Assembly (NCBI GenBank): GCA_910579465.1
Contig: CAJTUB010000001.1
Span: 496,001-560,000 of the forward strand
Length of the DNA: 64,000 nt
Origin: an uncultured Lachnospiraceae bacterium
GTDB lineage: Bacteria > Bacillota > Clostridia > Lachnospirales > Lachnospiraceae
Direction: 5' to 3'
Shown here: positions 15,956 through 24,536 of the stretch, piece after piece
How the letters are laid out: each line of letters begins with the position of its first letter
Position numbering within the stretch: position 1 is the first letter of the stretch
Translations under genes and position numbers: made by a program
The notes under the pieces: generated by a model
What the model saw: the letters and a program-made list of their open reading frames with translations, nothing else
The model's database searches: none
Told to the model about the DNA's origin: nothing

Positions 15956-17347
15956 ATGACAAAGGAAGAATTTATTGAAAAATGCAAAGCTGTATATATG
16001 ATTGATTCCATGGATGGGGATAATGAGATTGAAATAGTAGGCCGTAAAAAATCAGAAGATGAGTATATCATGTTTGAAGGCGGAGTGATCATTGATTTAG
16101 AAGCGGATTTTTGTGATATATACTATGTATTTACATATGAAGAATATTATAGCCTACTTACTGTTCGTGAAATTGATAGGGAAAAGTTATTAATGATGCA
16201 GGCTTTAGGAAAATCATATGGTATATTGCCTGGAATGGATTTCTTTGATGGAATGGGATGCCCATTTACAGATGTGCATGTTGGATATTTTAATGTGGAG
16301 TACGATTTTGAAAATATCAAACAGATTCTGGGGGCTTTTGAATCAGCGCTCGCATCGTATGGAAATGCGGAAATAGATGAAGAGTATTTAATACGAAATT
16401 TTAAATCAGAATATTGTGCATTTTTAGAGTATGGAGATGAGATAAAGTATGCTTATAGAATGTTGATGGAGTCCGATTATTCAGATATATCAGAACGGTA
16501 TCCCTCAAAATTTGGTAATATAGATAATGTGTTTGTAGATCGGCAGGGGGCTTTCATTGCAGGTTATGGCGATGATTCTTTTAAAAAGATTAAGGATTCG
16601 ATGAAGTTCCAGACTTGTATAGCTGATAAAATTTATTCCGGTGAAAAATACTGTTTGGCGCAATCTGGAGAATTAAAAGTCTCTATAAACAGCGAATATC
16701 TTAAACGTATCAATGCATTTTTAGATATCATGGAGGTAGAGGATAAAGATTGTCAGGAGTATGAAATAAGTCAAAATATATTGGTAGTTAAAACTTTGTA
16801 CAGTGGTTTCTGGGCAATTATAATGGCTTTGAATGGTGAGCAGGATGTATTTGCCGCTAAGGAGTATAAGGGCATTCAGGAAATGTATAATAAGTTGCTT
16901 CCATTTATATCTCCGGAGTTATTACATGAAGAGTATGATTTTTCTAAATTAGATGACAGAGCATTTGAAAAAATGTGTAGAGACTTATTGGTGGATATGG
17001 GATTTCAAAATGTTATTCAAAGGGGGAATACAAGAGCTTCTGATGGGGGTGTAGATTTAGAAGCGGATATGAAAGTGGAAACAATTTTAGGGGAACAGAA
17101 ACAACATTGGATTTTTCAATGTAAACATACGAAGGCTCAAATAGATAGAAAAGATATTTCTGAAATACCAGACTTACTTGAAGATTTTAAAGCCAGTGGT
17201 TACGGATTGTTTTATAGTGGTATGCTAAGCCCACAAACGCTAGATAGAATAAAGAAAAAGGAGTCTATAATATATTGGGCAAAGGGCGAACTGGAAATTT
17301 TGCTAAGAAAATACAAAAATACGGCAATTAGATATTTTGGAATATAA
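15956..17347 (+). CDS. Mrr-like restriction endonuclease with unknown sensor region
   Basis: A 463-aa protein. The C-terminal ~130 residues form a Mrr/RecB-type nuclease: LDDRAFEKMCRDLLVDMGFQNV, catalytic Asp in SDGGVDLEAD (D367), and QCKH (Q388-H391), the QxK form of the PD-(D/E)XK motif seen in type IV enzymes. The first ~325 residues are acidic and AT-rich in codon use, with no family I recognise (for example GMDFFDGMGCPFTDVHVGYFNVEYDFE). It is preceded by a small HTH gene 4 bp away, with no methylase nearby. It could be a modified-DNA-dependent nuclease or an abortive-infection effector kept silent by the HTH protein. Confidence 0.82.
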   Translation: MTKEEFIEKCKAVYMIDSMDGDNEIEIVGRKKSEDEYIMFEGGVIIDLEADFCDIYYVFTYEEYYSLLTVREIDREKLLMMQALGKSYGILPGMDFFDGMGCPFTDVHVGYFNVEYDFENIKQILGAFESALASYGNAEIDEEYLIRNFKSEYCAFLEYGDEIKYAYRMLMESDYSDISERYPSKFGNIDNVFVDRQGAFIAGYGDDSFKKIKDSMKFQTCIADKIYSGEKYCLAQSGELKVSINSEYLKRINAFLDIMEVEDKDCQEYEISQNILVVKTLYSGFWAIIMALNGEQDVFAAKEYKGIQEMYNKLLPFISPELLHEEYDFSKLDDRAFEKMCRDLLVDMGFQNVIQRGNTRASDGGVDLEADMKVETILGEQKQHWIFQCKHTKAQIDRKDISEIPDLLEDFKASGYGLFYSGMLSPQTLDRIKKKESIIYWAKGELEILLRKYKNTAIRYFGI

Positions 17348-17400
17348 TTTTTGTGGTTTTTGTTTGGGATAGAAGTTGTCTGGTGTATAGAAAATGAGAA

Positions 17401-17446
17401 GCAATGTCCCGCGGCATTCTGGATGGGGAGGCTGCGGGACATTGTG
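17401..17446 (-). terminator. Strong stem-loop, probable terminator of minus-strand relic
   Basis: GCAATGTCCCGCGGC pairs with GCTGCGGGACATTGT, a stem of about 15 bp. The T-rich flank lies on the minus-strand side (TTCTCATTTTCT), so it fits the minus-strand relic that ends at 17457. Confidence 0.55.
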
Positions 17447-17456
17447 TGTCTGCGGG

Positions 17457-17835
17457 TTATTCGAGTGTGAGGCCGAAGTTTTTCAGGATGCGGTAGCTGT
17501 CTAGGAGGCCGGCCATGTATGCGTTGGTGACGTGTTCAAATTCGCTTTCGTCTTTACGGACCAGGAGGGTGTCTATGGTGTCGTGCTGGGGTTCTGTGAA
17601 GTCGGGTGTCCTGGTAGCGCTGGTGGGCCTGTCGTTATTCGAGAAGGGCTGTCTGGTAGTCTGCGTCTTGTGTGAGAAGGGTGTTCAGGGTGTTGTCTTT
17701 GAGGCTGTCCATGCATAGTTTGAGGGGTTCTTTTATGCCCTGGATGGTGCTGGGTTCGGTGATGATGGAGAAGAGCTCTTGTGTGGTCTGGTCTTTTTTC
17801 TGCATTTGTCTGGCTTCCTTTCTGCCTGCAGGCAT
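17457..17835 (-). pseudogene. Frameshifted accessory gene of the recombinase element
   Basis: On the minus strand a protein begins MPAGRKEARQMQKKDQTT at 17835 and reads to LLTQDADYQTALLE, where it meets a stop at 17635. A shift of one base lets it continue, NNDRPTSATR ... DTIDTLLVRKDESEFEHV ... AYMAGLLDSYRIL, to a stop at 17457-17459. The two parts read as one small helical protein of about 125 residues. It lies next to a decayed serine recombinase in opposite orientation, and its GC-rich codon use matches that gene. Function unknown; likely an accessory protein of the mobile element. Confidence 0.55.
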
Positions 17836-17960
17836 GGTGAAAAGGCGGTTATCGGGTGGCGTTGGTTCCATGCAAACAGGCGCGGACCGGAAGGCTTCCG
17901 GTTTTCGTGAGGAAAAAATGAGGGACGGCGGCATGTCTCCAGGCAGCTCGGTTCAGCGGG

Positions 17961-19016
17961 GTGGATTTTGAGCGCCCGGCCTTTCAGTTGATGCTGGAGG
18001 ACATCCGGCAGGGGAAGGTGGACTGCGTGGTGGTGAAGGACCTGTCCCGGTTCGGGAGGAACTATATTGAGTCCAGCAGGTATATTGAGAAGATTTTTCC
18101 GATGCTGGGGGTGCGGTTCATTGCGGTCAATGACGGCTATGACAGCCTGGCGGGGAAGTCCCAGGCGGACGAGATTGTGATACCGTTTAAAAATTTAATT
18201 AATGACGCTTACTGCTGGGATATTTCTGTTAAGATTAGGAGCCATCTGGATATCAAGCGGAGGAAGGGGGAGTTTATCGGCTCTTTCGCCGTGTTCGGGT
18301 ATCAGAAGGACGAGGGGGACCATAACCGGCTGGTGGTGGACGAGTATGCGGCGAAGGTGGTCAGGGATATTTTTGCCTGGAAGCGGGCGGGCATGAGCCA
18401 GCAGGGGATCGCGGACAGGCTGAACCGGGAAGGGGTGATGTGTCCGGCGGCGTACAAGGAGAGCTGCGGGAGCAGATACCGGGCGAAGTTCCGGACGGGG
18501 AAGGAGATGCGGTGGAGCGCCGTGGTGAAGGATAAGGCGGACTGGGTGCGGATTGAGGATGCGTTTGAGGCCATTATCCCACGGGCGGAGTTTGACTTGG
18601 TGCAGGGGCTTCTTCTGCGGGATACCAGGGTGGCGCCGGACAGGGGGCATGTGTATCTGTTTTCGGGGATCGCGGTCTGCGGGGACTGCGGGCGGCAGAT
18701 GTCCCGGAAGGTGTCCACGGTGGCGGGGAGGATGTCAAGGGAGCGGTTTGTGGAGAGGAAGAAGGCATTGGATATCAGGAGGCAGGAAGTGTCTGCGGCG
18801 GTTTTGGAGGCGGAGGCGCGGGAGGCCGTGGAGGAATCCGGGAAGAGGGAGTACCGGGAGGACATGGGGATTCGGGAGTGTCTGCATCTGGAGGGGTATG
18901 ACAAGCGGGTGATGGCTTCTCTGATTGAGAGTGCGAAGGTGATGGGGGAGGACAGGCTGGAAGTGGTCTGGAAATTTGGAGATGTTTATGAAAAGATTTT
19001 AGGTGAAATGCGGTGA
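17961..19016 (+). pseudogene. Large serine recombinase, decayed (N-terminus and inner parts missing)
   Basis: The protein opens in the middle of a resolvase domain: VDFERPAFQLMLEDIRQG, then VVVKDLSRFGRNYIE and DEIVIPFKNLINDAYCWDIS. The usual N-terminal strand with the catalytic Ser is absent and I see no in-frame start upstream with it. The recombinase domain follows (GEFIGSFAVFGYQKD), but between RWSAVV and KDKADWVRIED the expected stretch is missing. After the first zinc-knuckle half CGDCGRQMSRKVSTVAG the sequence jumps to unrelated charged residues. The C-terminal coiled coil is shortened. Expected length is over 500 aa; here it is 351. Inactive on its own; a relic of an integrative element. 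Confidence 0.8.
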
Positions 19017-19073
19017 GGATATGGTATAATTAGGGTGCCTGCCGGAAGGCGGGCATCCGGAAGGGATGATTGC

Positions 19074-19769
19074 ATGATTTACATAACGGGAGATACCCAT
19101 GGGGAGTTTGGGCGGATTGAGGCTTTCTGCAGGCGGTTCGGGACCTGCAGGGAAGATGTGATGGTTATTCTGGGGGACGCCGGGATTAATTTCAGCGGGG
19201 GAATCCGGGATATGAGGAAGAAGGAGTTTTTGGAGGCTCTGCCGATTACGGTTTTTGCGATCCATGGGAACCATGAGCGGAGGCCGCAGGCCATAGAAGG
19301 ATATCAGGAGAAGGTGTGGCGCGGGGGTGTGGTGTACCAGGAAGAGGCGTATCCGAGTCTGTTGTTTGCGAAGGATGGGGAAGTGTTTGACCTGGACGGG
19401 AAGCAGGCCATTGTCATGGGCGGGGCTTATAGTATTGATAAGATGGTCCGGCTTATGTATGGGTATGGGTGGTGGCCGGATGAGCAGCCTTCGGAGGAGG
19501 TTAAGAGGTATGTGGAGCGCCGGCTGGATGGGCTGGGGTGGAAGGTGGATGTGGTGTTGAGCCATACGGTTCCGCTAAAATATGAGCCGGTGGAGGTGTT
19601 TATGGCCGGGGTGGACCAGAGTAGGGTGGATAAGTCTACGGAGGAATGGCTGGACGGGATTGAGGACAGGCTGGATTATGGGAAGTGGTATTGTGGGCAT
19701 TATCATACGGAGAAGAGAATAGATAAGTTGGAAATTATGTTTGAGAATTTTGGGGTGGTTGGTGATTGA
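19074..19769 (+). CDS. Metallophosphoesterase (calcineurin-like)
   Basis: A 231-aa phosphoesterase with the full motif set: GDTHGEF at the N-terminus, ILGDAGIN, HGNHERR, a metal-binding SHTVP, and GHYHTEK near the C-terminus. This is the two-metal phosphatase fold; the natural substrate is unknown. The ATG at 19074 follows GGAAGGG, and a TATAAT lies at 19025-19030. It is GC-rich like the recombinase relic just upstream and probably arrived with the same element; such phosphoesterases are frequent cargo on Lachnospiraceae elements. Confidence 0.9.
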   Translation: MIYITGDTHGEFGRIEAFCRRFGTCREDVMVILGDAGINFSGGIRDMRKKEFLEALPITVFAIHGNHERRPQAIEGYQEKVWRGGVVYQEEAYPSLLFAKDGEVFDLDGKQAIVMGGAYSIDKMVRLMYGYGWWPDEQPSEEVKRYVERRLDGLGWKVDVVLSHTVPLKYEPVEVFMAGVDQSRVDKSTEEWLDGIEDRLDYGKWYCGHYHTEKRIDKLEIMFENFGVVGD

Positions 19770-19824
19770 AATTTGGGGAAGTTTTTTTATAGCGTAAGAA
19801 GATAGATTTTAGGAGGGAATGATT

Positions 19825-21108
19825 ATGAGATTAGATGATATAGGTGGACACTATAATCCATCGTTTTTTAACATGGTTTTTGAAACGAACGAAGATATTT
19901 CAGGAGCTATCAATAAGTATACTGCGACTTTTGCACATGAGTTTATACATTATATTCAAGATATAATATTGCCTTATAATATCCGAACGAATTTAAGCAG
20001 ATTACATTGGTTTTCAAATATGCGGCAATCAGCTCTTGACAATGGTTATATTATATGCCCTTTTAATGATTGGCATAGTGAATCAAAAACTACACTGCTA
20101 CAATATAGTATGACCATGGGGGGAATATTTTGTGATTCAAGATTTGTTAGTAAAGTATGGAAGCTGGAAGATGCAATTCCGAGTTCTAAAAAAGCATCTG
20201 GTTTTGACGCTTCGTATTCAATGAAATATCGAGAGTTTAATGTGTACACATATAATATGCGTATTAATAATGGGATTATGTATAATCTAGGTGCTAGAGA
20301 CTTATTGGAGTATATTGCTCATCAAATTGAATCTAAGCATTTTGTGTCTGACGGGAGGTCGCCACAGCTACCGTATGAATCTGTTGACTTGCTTTTTGAA
20401 CATTATGGTTTATCCGGTGTATCAAATGCTATTAGATTATGTATTGCAGAAGTTTGTTTATATAATGATAATCCAATACGATTTCTTTTTGTCAATTTCC
20501 TAGAAAACGAAGAATTTAGGCAAGGAATCGCAAGTTTAAGTTATGAAGAAGTATATAAGAAATTTTTATCATTAGAGTTTGTATCAACAGATGGAGTGAA
20601 AGAGACCATTACTCATAAAACGAATAGAAGATTGAAAGACTTTGAAGATAATCTAAGTTTACATTATTCTAATTTTGATGGTATAAAAAATTGGATTAAA
20701 AAAGTAAATGATTTTTCTGAAAAGGAATTATCCAATAGATTTATTTTTTCAGATATGTATACAATGGACACAAGTAAATTTGAAGAAACGATATCTTGGA
20801 TAATTAGTAATATAGGTCTTCCTTTGGTAATGAACGAGAAGGAAGAATGTATATCTTTGCAATCCACTCAAGATAATGCGAATGAATTTATTCAATTTTA
20901 TATTTTGCAAAGATTTTTTGGATATGTATCAGGCGGAACTGAGAAAAGAAGTGTATGTCCTATTTATAATTTTTGCAAATCTAATGGTGATATTTGCGAT
21001 GAACAATGTAATCGTAATTTGCAGAAAAAACAGTTGGAGGATAAAAAATGCCCTTATTTTGGATTCTTAAAATCATATGGATTGATGGATATTGAGATAA
21101 AGTTTTAA
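19825..21108 (+). CDS. Orphan HExxH (putative zinc metallopeptidase) protein
   Basis: A 427-aa protein that I cannot assign to a named family. Near the N-terminus it has FAHEFIHYIQD (H38-E39-x-x-H42), a zinc-metallopeptidase motif in a helical, hydrophobic setting. The middle is helical with many aromatic residues. The C-terminal part is Cys-rich (VCPIYNFCKSNGDICDEQC, then KKCPYFGF), which could bind a second metal. The third zinc ligand is not obvious. The start at 19825 is 8 nt after AGGAGG; the ATG at 19819 is too close. It is strikingly AT-rich beside the GC-rich phosphoesterase, so it looks like a separate recent arrival. It abuts the truncated Fic gene. Confidence 0.75.
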   Translation: MRLDDIGGHYNPSFFNMVFETNEDISGAINKYTATFAHEFIHYIQDIILPYNIRTNLSRLHWFSNMRQSALDNGYIICPFNDWHSESKTTLLQYSMTMGGIFCDSRFVSKVWKLEDAIPSSKKASGFDASYSMKYREFNVYTYNMRINNGIMYNLGARDLLEYIAHQIESKHFVSDGRSPQLPYESVDLLFEHYGLSGVSNAIRLCIAEVCLYNDNPIRFLFVNFLENEEFRQGIASLSYEEVYKKFLSLEFVSTDGVKETITHKTNRRLKDFEDNLSLHYSNFDGIKNWIKKVNDFSEKELSNRFIFSDMYTMDTSKFEETISWIISNIGLPLVMNEKEECISLQSTQDNANEFIQFYILQRFFGYVSGGTEKRSVCPIYNFCKSNGDICDEQCNRNLQKKQLEDKKCPYFGFLKSYGLMDIEIKF

Positions 21109-21135
21109 AAATTTTTTGTCCCATACTTGACATAA

Positions 21136-21351
21136 GCTGACGGGAATGGCAGAACAGGCCGTCTGCTTGTGAATCTGGAATTGATGAAAGCCGGATTTCC
21201 GCCGATTGATATTAAGTTTGCAGACCGGATTGCCTATTACAATGCGTTTGATGAGTATCATGTAAAGCATAGTTCCGGAGCAATGGAAAAGCTGTTTGCA
21301 GGCTATGTGAATGCAAGGCTGGATAGTTACCTGATGATGTTGGAGAAATGA
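21136..21351 (+). pseudogene. Fic-domain C-terminal fragment
   Basis: The frame enters directly in the Fic active-site loop as DGNGRTGRLLVNLELM, missing the HPF before it and the whole N-terminal half. It then runs through the usual C-terminal helices (KAGFPPIDIKFADRIAYYNAF ... SGAMEKLFAGYVNARLDSYL) to a stop at 21349-21351. A stop codon (21133-21135) lies just upstream in frame, and no start fits. So the AT-rich insertion upstream has cut a Fic AMP-transferase gene. The missing half may have been joined to the HTH gene at 15721. Confidence 0.8.
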
Positions 21352-21375
21352 CATAAAAGGGAAAGGACTTCTCAA

Positions 21376-21603
21376 ATGAAGGAACTGCTAAGCAATCCTA
21401 AAGGTCTGTTTGTTCTAAGAAATTCAAATATAGAGTCTGGATTTGAACTTCGAAATACTTGGAAAATCAAAGGAAAGGAGTATAAGGTGGCTGACTTTGC
21501 TGATTATTTTGCCAGCACAAGATTTGAATGTGATGGAGAGAACTTTCAATATTATTTTTTACAAACGGTGCCATTGGATGAGTTAAGGATGCAGAATGAC
21601 TAA
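21376..21603 (+). CDS. Hypothetical protein downstream of Fic fragment
   Basis: A 75-aa protein of mixed strand and helix character (MKELLSNPKGLFVLRNSNIE ... YKVADFADYFASTRFECDGE). GGGAAAGGACT lies before the ATG. It follows the Fic fragment by 24 bp and may have been its partner. No family recognised and no membrane segment. Confidence 0.55.
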   Translation: MKELLSNPKGLFVLRNSNIESGFELRNTWKIKGKEYKVADFADYFASTRFECDGENFQYYFLQTVPLDELRMQND

Positions 21604-21654
21604 TAGAATGACTAATCTAATACAATTGACAGGAGCCGGGTATAAAGAAAGGGT

Positions 21655-21708
21655 TTAAGGACTTTTGGCACATTCAGTGTGACCGAAGGTCTTTACTTTT
21701 TTAGTGAA
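21655..21708 (+). terminator. Rho-independent terminator
   Basis: TAAGGACTTTTGGCAC pairs with GTGTGACCGAAGGTCTTTA (with G-U pairs and one bulge), followed by CTTTTTTAG. Confidence 0.7.
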
Positions 21709-21734
21709 TACATCAGAACCTTCCAACGTAACGA

Positions 21735-21763
21735 TTGAAAAAGAATGTTAGTTGTGGTATATT
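21735..21763 (+). promoter_or_regulatory. Sigma-A-like promoter of phosphatase-MoxR operon
   Basis: TTGAAA (21735-21740), 17-nt spacer, TATATT (21758-21763). It leaves a leader of more than 200 nt before the phosphatase. Confidence 0.6.
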
Positions 21764-21998
21764 TATCTTGCTTGAAGCTTTCGCTATATGTAATTTATGT
21801 ACTTAATGTTAGTAGGAAGGTGTAAAAATGGATAAAATAGGTAAGTTATAAATTTTAAATTTGACCCAATTTGTAACTCAAATTCACACCGAATGATACT
21901 GATTTATGAATATACATGCATGGATTTATTAAAATAAGTAAGAAGGGAAATACTCAAAAGTCTATGAAATGCAAGACTTTTCAGGGTTATACAAAGTT

Positions 21999-22481
21999 AT
22001 GCAAAATAGAGTAAAAATACTTTTTATTTGCCATGGCAACATCTGTCGTTCTCCTATGGCGGAGTTTGTAATGAAGGATTTAATAGAGAAGGAAGGCCTT
22101 TCGGAGTGCATTTTCGTGGCGTCTGCGGCGACGAGCACCGAGGAGCTTGGGAATGATATCCACTATGGGACGAGGTCAGTCTTACAGAGATACCGGATTC
22201 CGTTTGCGAGGCGGCAGGCGAGACAGATTACGCGTGCGGATTATGCAGAGTATGATTATCTGGTCGGGATGGATAGCGCGAATATTCGCAATATGCAGCG
22301 GGCGTTCGGAGGAGACCCGGAGGGGAAGGTGTACAAGCTGCTTTCCTTTGCCGGGAATGGAAATGACGTGGCAGACCCGTGGTATACCGGGGATTTCGAG
22401 ACAACCTACCGGGATGTGCAGGAGGGCTGTCAGGCGCTTTTGGAGCGGCTTAAGGAAGAACTGAGAGGAGCAAGGCAATGA
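21999..22481 (+). CDS. Low-molecular-weight protein tyrosine phosphatase
   Basis: A 160-aa cytoplasmic phosphatase. The N-terminal active-site loop is CHGNICRSP (catalytic Cys11, Arg17 with the start used here). The general-acid region is VADPWYTGDFETTYRD near the C-terminus. The ATG at 21999 gives the usual short N-terminus for the family; an in-frame ATG at 21969 is also possible, and neither has a strong ribosome binding site. It overlaps the next gene by 4 bp. Linkage to the MoxR-DUF58-transglutaminase genes suggests they share transcription; targets unknown. Confidence 0.9.
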   Translation: MQNRVKILFICHGNICRSPMAEFVMKDLIEKEGLSECIFVASAATSTEELGNDIHYGTRSVLQRYRIPFARRQARQITRADYAEYDYLVGMDSANIRNMQRAFGGDPEGKVYKLLSFAGNGNDVADPWYTGDFETTYRDVQEGCQALLERLKEELRGARQ

Positions 22482-23416
22482 ATATAAATCAATCGGTCCG
22501 CGGGGTGCCGGAGGAGGTAAAGAAGGCGGTTACAGGGAAGGACGACTGTATCTATAAGGCGTTTGCGGCGATTCTGGCAGGAGGGCATATTTTAATCGAG
22601 GATGTGCCGGGCGTGGGAAAGACGACGTTAGTCATGGCGTTTTCCAAGGCGCTTTCCTTGGAGAGCAACCGGATGCAGTTTACGCCGGATGTAATGCCGG
22701 CGGATATTCTCGGGTTCAATATGTACCAGAAGGAAACGGGAAGCTTTGTTTACTATCCGGGTGCGGTCATGTGCAATCTGTTTCTGGCAGATGAGATAAA
22801 CCGGACTTCCCCGAAGACCCAGTCCGCTCTTTTAGAGGTGATGGAGGAGGGGATGGTTACCGTAGACGGGAAAAGCAGGAAGGTGCCGGAGCCGTTTATA
22901 GTAATGGCAACCCAGAATCCGAAGGGAAGCGCCGGGACACAGCTTCTGCCGGAGTCACAGCTGGACCGTTTTATGATTTGTATGAGCATGGGGTATCCTG
23001 GTCTGGACGATGAGGTGGAAATCCTGAAAGGTAAAAGCGGCTCGCCTGTTCTTCAGGTGGGTCCGGTGCTCAGCATGGAGCAGTTGGTTGCCGTAAAGGG
23101 GCAGGTGGAGGAGGTTCATGTGAGTGAGCCGCTGTTTCTGTATATTGCAACATTATCAAAGGCAAGCAGGGAGCATGCCTATATTGAGATGGGCTTAAGC
23201 CCGAGAGGTTCGATTGCCTGTGTCCGTATGGCGAAGGCATGGGCTTATTTACATGGGAGAGACTATGTTTTACCGGAGGATGTTGCTGACATTTTTCTGG
23301 ATGTGGCAAAGCACAGAATTGTATTAAACGCCAAGGCAAGGGTTGGCAGGGTTTCAGCGGCGGCGGTGTTGGAGGAGATTTTGTCCAAAACAAAGCAGCC
23401 GGCGTCCTACAAATAA
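22478..23416 (+). CDS. MoxR-family AAA+ ATPase
   Basis: A 312-aa AAA+ chaperone-like ATPase. Visible: Walker A EDVPGVGKTTLV, Walker B LFLADEINRTSPKTQSALLE, sensor 1 ATQNP, and an arginine-finger region ESQLDRFM. MoxR proteins act with DUF58 (VWA-like) proteins to mature or load partner complexes. It is followed 13 bp later by such a DUF58 gene, and then by a membrane transglutaminase, the standard three-gene layout. The start overlaps the phosphatase stop; GAGGAG precedes it. Confidence 0.95.
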   Translation: MNINQSVRGVPEEVKKAVTGKDDCIYKAFAAILAGGHILIEDVPGVGKTTLVMAFSKALSLESNRMQFTPDVMPADILGFNMYQKETGSFVYYPGAVMCNLFLADEINRTSPKTQSALLEVMEEGMVTVDGKSRKVPEPFIVMATQNPKGSAGTQLLPESQLDRFMICMSMGYPGLDDEVEILKGKSGSPVLQVGPVLSMEQLVAVKGQVEEVHVSEPLFLYIATLSKASREHAYIEMGLSPRGSIACVRMAKAWAYLHGRDYVLPEDVADIFLDVAKHRIVLNAKARVGRVSAAAVLEEILSKTKQPASYK

Positions 23417-23429
23417 AAGGAAGAATATC

Positions 23430-24527
23430 ATGTCTAGCTTTATAAATTTATTTTTTTTGACGATTGCGGCGTTCTATCTTGCCCTGATGTACGAAAATGC
23501 GGCAATTATGCTGTTAGCCTATCTGCTGGCGGCACTTTTTGCAGTGTCTCTTTTTAGCGTGTCGTTCCGGGCTGTTATGGTGAGCGCAAGGCTGGAGGTG
23601 CCTGTCGGGATTTCAGAGCCGGGAAGGGAGAGTATGGTCCGGCTTGTGGTTACAAACGGCTGTCCGTTTCCAATACGGCGGATAAAAGCGCTGCTTAGCG
23701 TGGAGGATAAGCTGAACGGAAAGAAAACAGAAAGCTGGATGAAGCTGTCTGCCATTTCCCGTGGAGAGACTTCCCTGATTGACCAGATTTCCTTTTCTGA
23801 CGCCGGGAATTATACGATTGTACTGAAAAAGCTGCGGGTGTATGACCGGACAGGCCTGCTGCATGGGGATAGTAAAGAAAGCAGTGCGGCAGATATCCAG
23901 GTGATGCCTGTTTTGCATGAAGTGCCGGTACAGCTGACGGCGGCAACAAAAAATTTCTGCGGCGAATCCGATGTGTACGATGGACATTCGGCAGGAGATG
24001 ACAGCAGCGAGCTGTTTCAGATAAGAGAATACCGGGAGGGGGACCAGCTCCGGGATATCCATTGGAAGCTGACGGCGAAGCAGGAAGAGCTTATGGTAAA
24101 GGAGCATGCGTTGCCGAAGCCTTGTCCGGTCGTATTATTCCTGGACTTCCATCCAGGGAAGCGCATAAAGAAGGAACGGCTGATTTCATATATGGAGGCC
24201 GCTGCCAGTCTTTCCTTTTCTATTATGGATGCCGGGTGTCCGCACTATATCGCATGGTATGACGGCGAGGAAGCGGATTTAAAGCGGTTACGGGTAGAAG
24301 ATGAGGAAAGTCTGTTTTATTTTATCGGAATCCTGATGCGGATTCAATGGGGACAGCCGAAAGAGGAGCCGGTACAACGTTACAGGGAAAAATACCAGAC
24401 GGAGCCGTATGTGTGGGCGTTGTCTCTGGATGAGGAGCTCCGGCTTAGAAAAGGGGAGGAGGTTCTTGCCCGGTTTTCGGAAGAGGATTTGGAACAATCA
24501 TTGTCACAGAGAGAGTTATTATTATAG
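23430..24527 (+). CDS. DUF58 domain membrane protein
   Basis: A 365-aa protein. Two N-terminal hydrophobic segments (about 4-25 and 27-50) anchor it. A cytoplasmic or cell-surface domain follows with the DUF58 core FQIREYREGDQLRDIHWKLTA (about 200-220), then a VWA-like part (VVLFLDFHPG). The start at 23430 follows AAAAGGAAG; the frame is open further upstream inside moxR without support. It is the expected partner of the upstream MoxR ATPase. Confidence 0.92.
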   Translation: MSSFINLFFLTIAAFYLALMYENAAIMLLAYLLAALFAVSLFSVSFRAVMVSARLEVPVGISEPGRESMVRLVVTNGCPFPIRRIKALLSVEDKLNGKKTESWMKLSAISRGETSLIDQISFSDAGNYTIVLKKLRVYDRTGLLHGDSKESSAADIQVMPVLHEVPVQLTAATKNFCGESDVYDGHSAGDDSSELFQIREYREGDQLRDIHWKLTAKQEELMVKEHALPKPCPVVLFLDFHPGKRIKKERLISYMEAAASLSFSIMDAGCPHYIAWYDGEEADLKRLRVEDEESLFYFIGILMRIQWGQPKEEPVQRYREKYQTEPYVWALSLDEELRLRKGEEVLARFSEEDLEQSLSQRELLL

Positions 24528-24536
24528 AGACAGGTC

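Larger units (their letters stand above)
21604..21998 (+). other. Intergenic stretch: terminator, promoter and tiny frame
   Basis: A terminator lies at 21655-21708 and a promoter at 21735-21763. A 7-codon frame (MDKIGKL, 21828-21851) preceded by AGGAAGG follows the promoter. It may be a short upstream reading frame or the stump of a lost gene. Nothing else was recognised. Confidence 0.5.

Noticed and set aside
17515..17718. Plus-strand frames in the GC-rich recombinase region
   Set aside because: Antisense of the minus-strand relic; Val/Cys/Leu-rich, no start signal.
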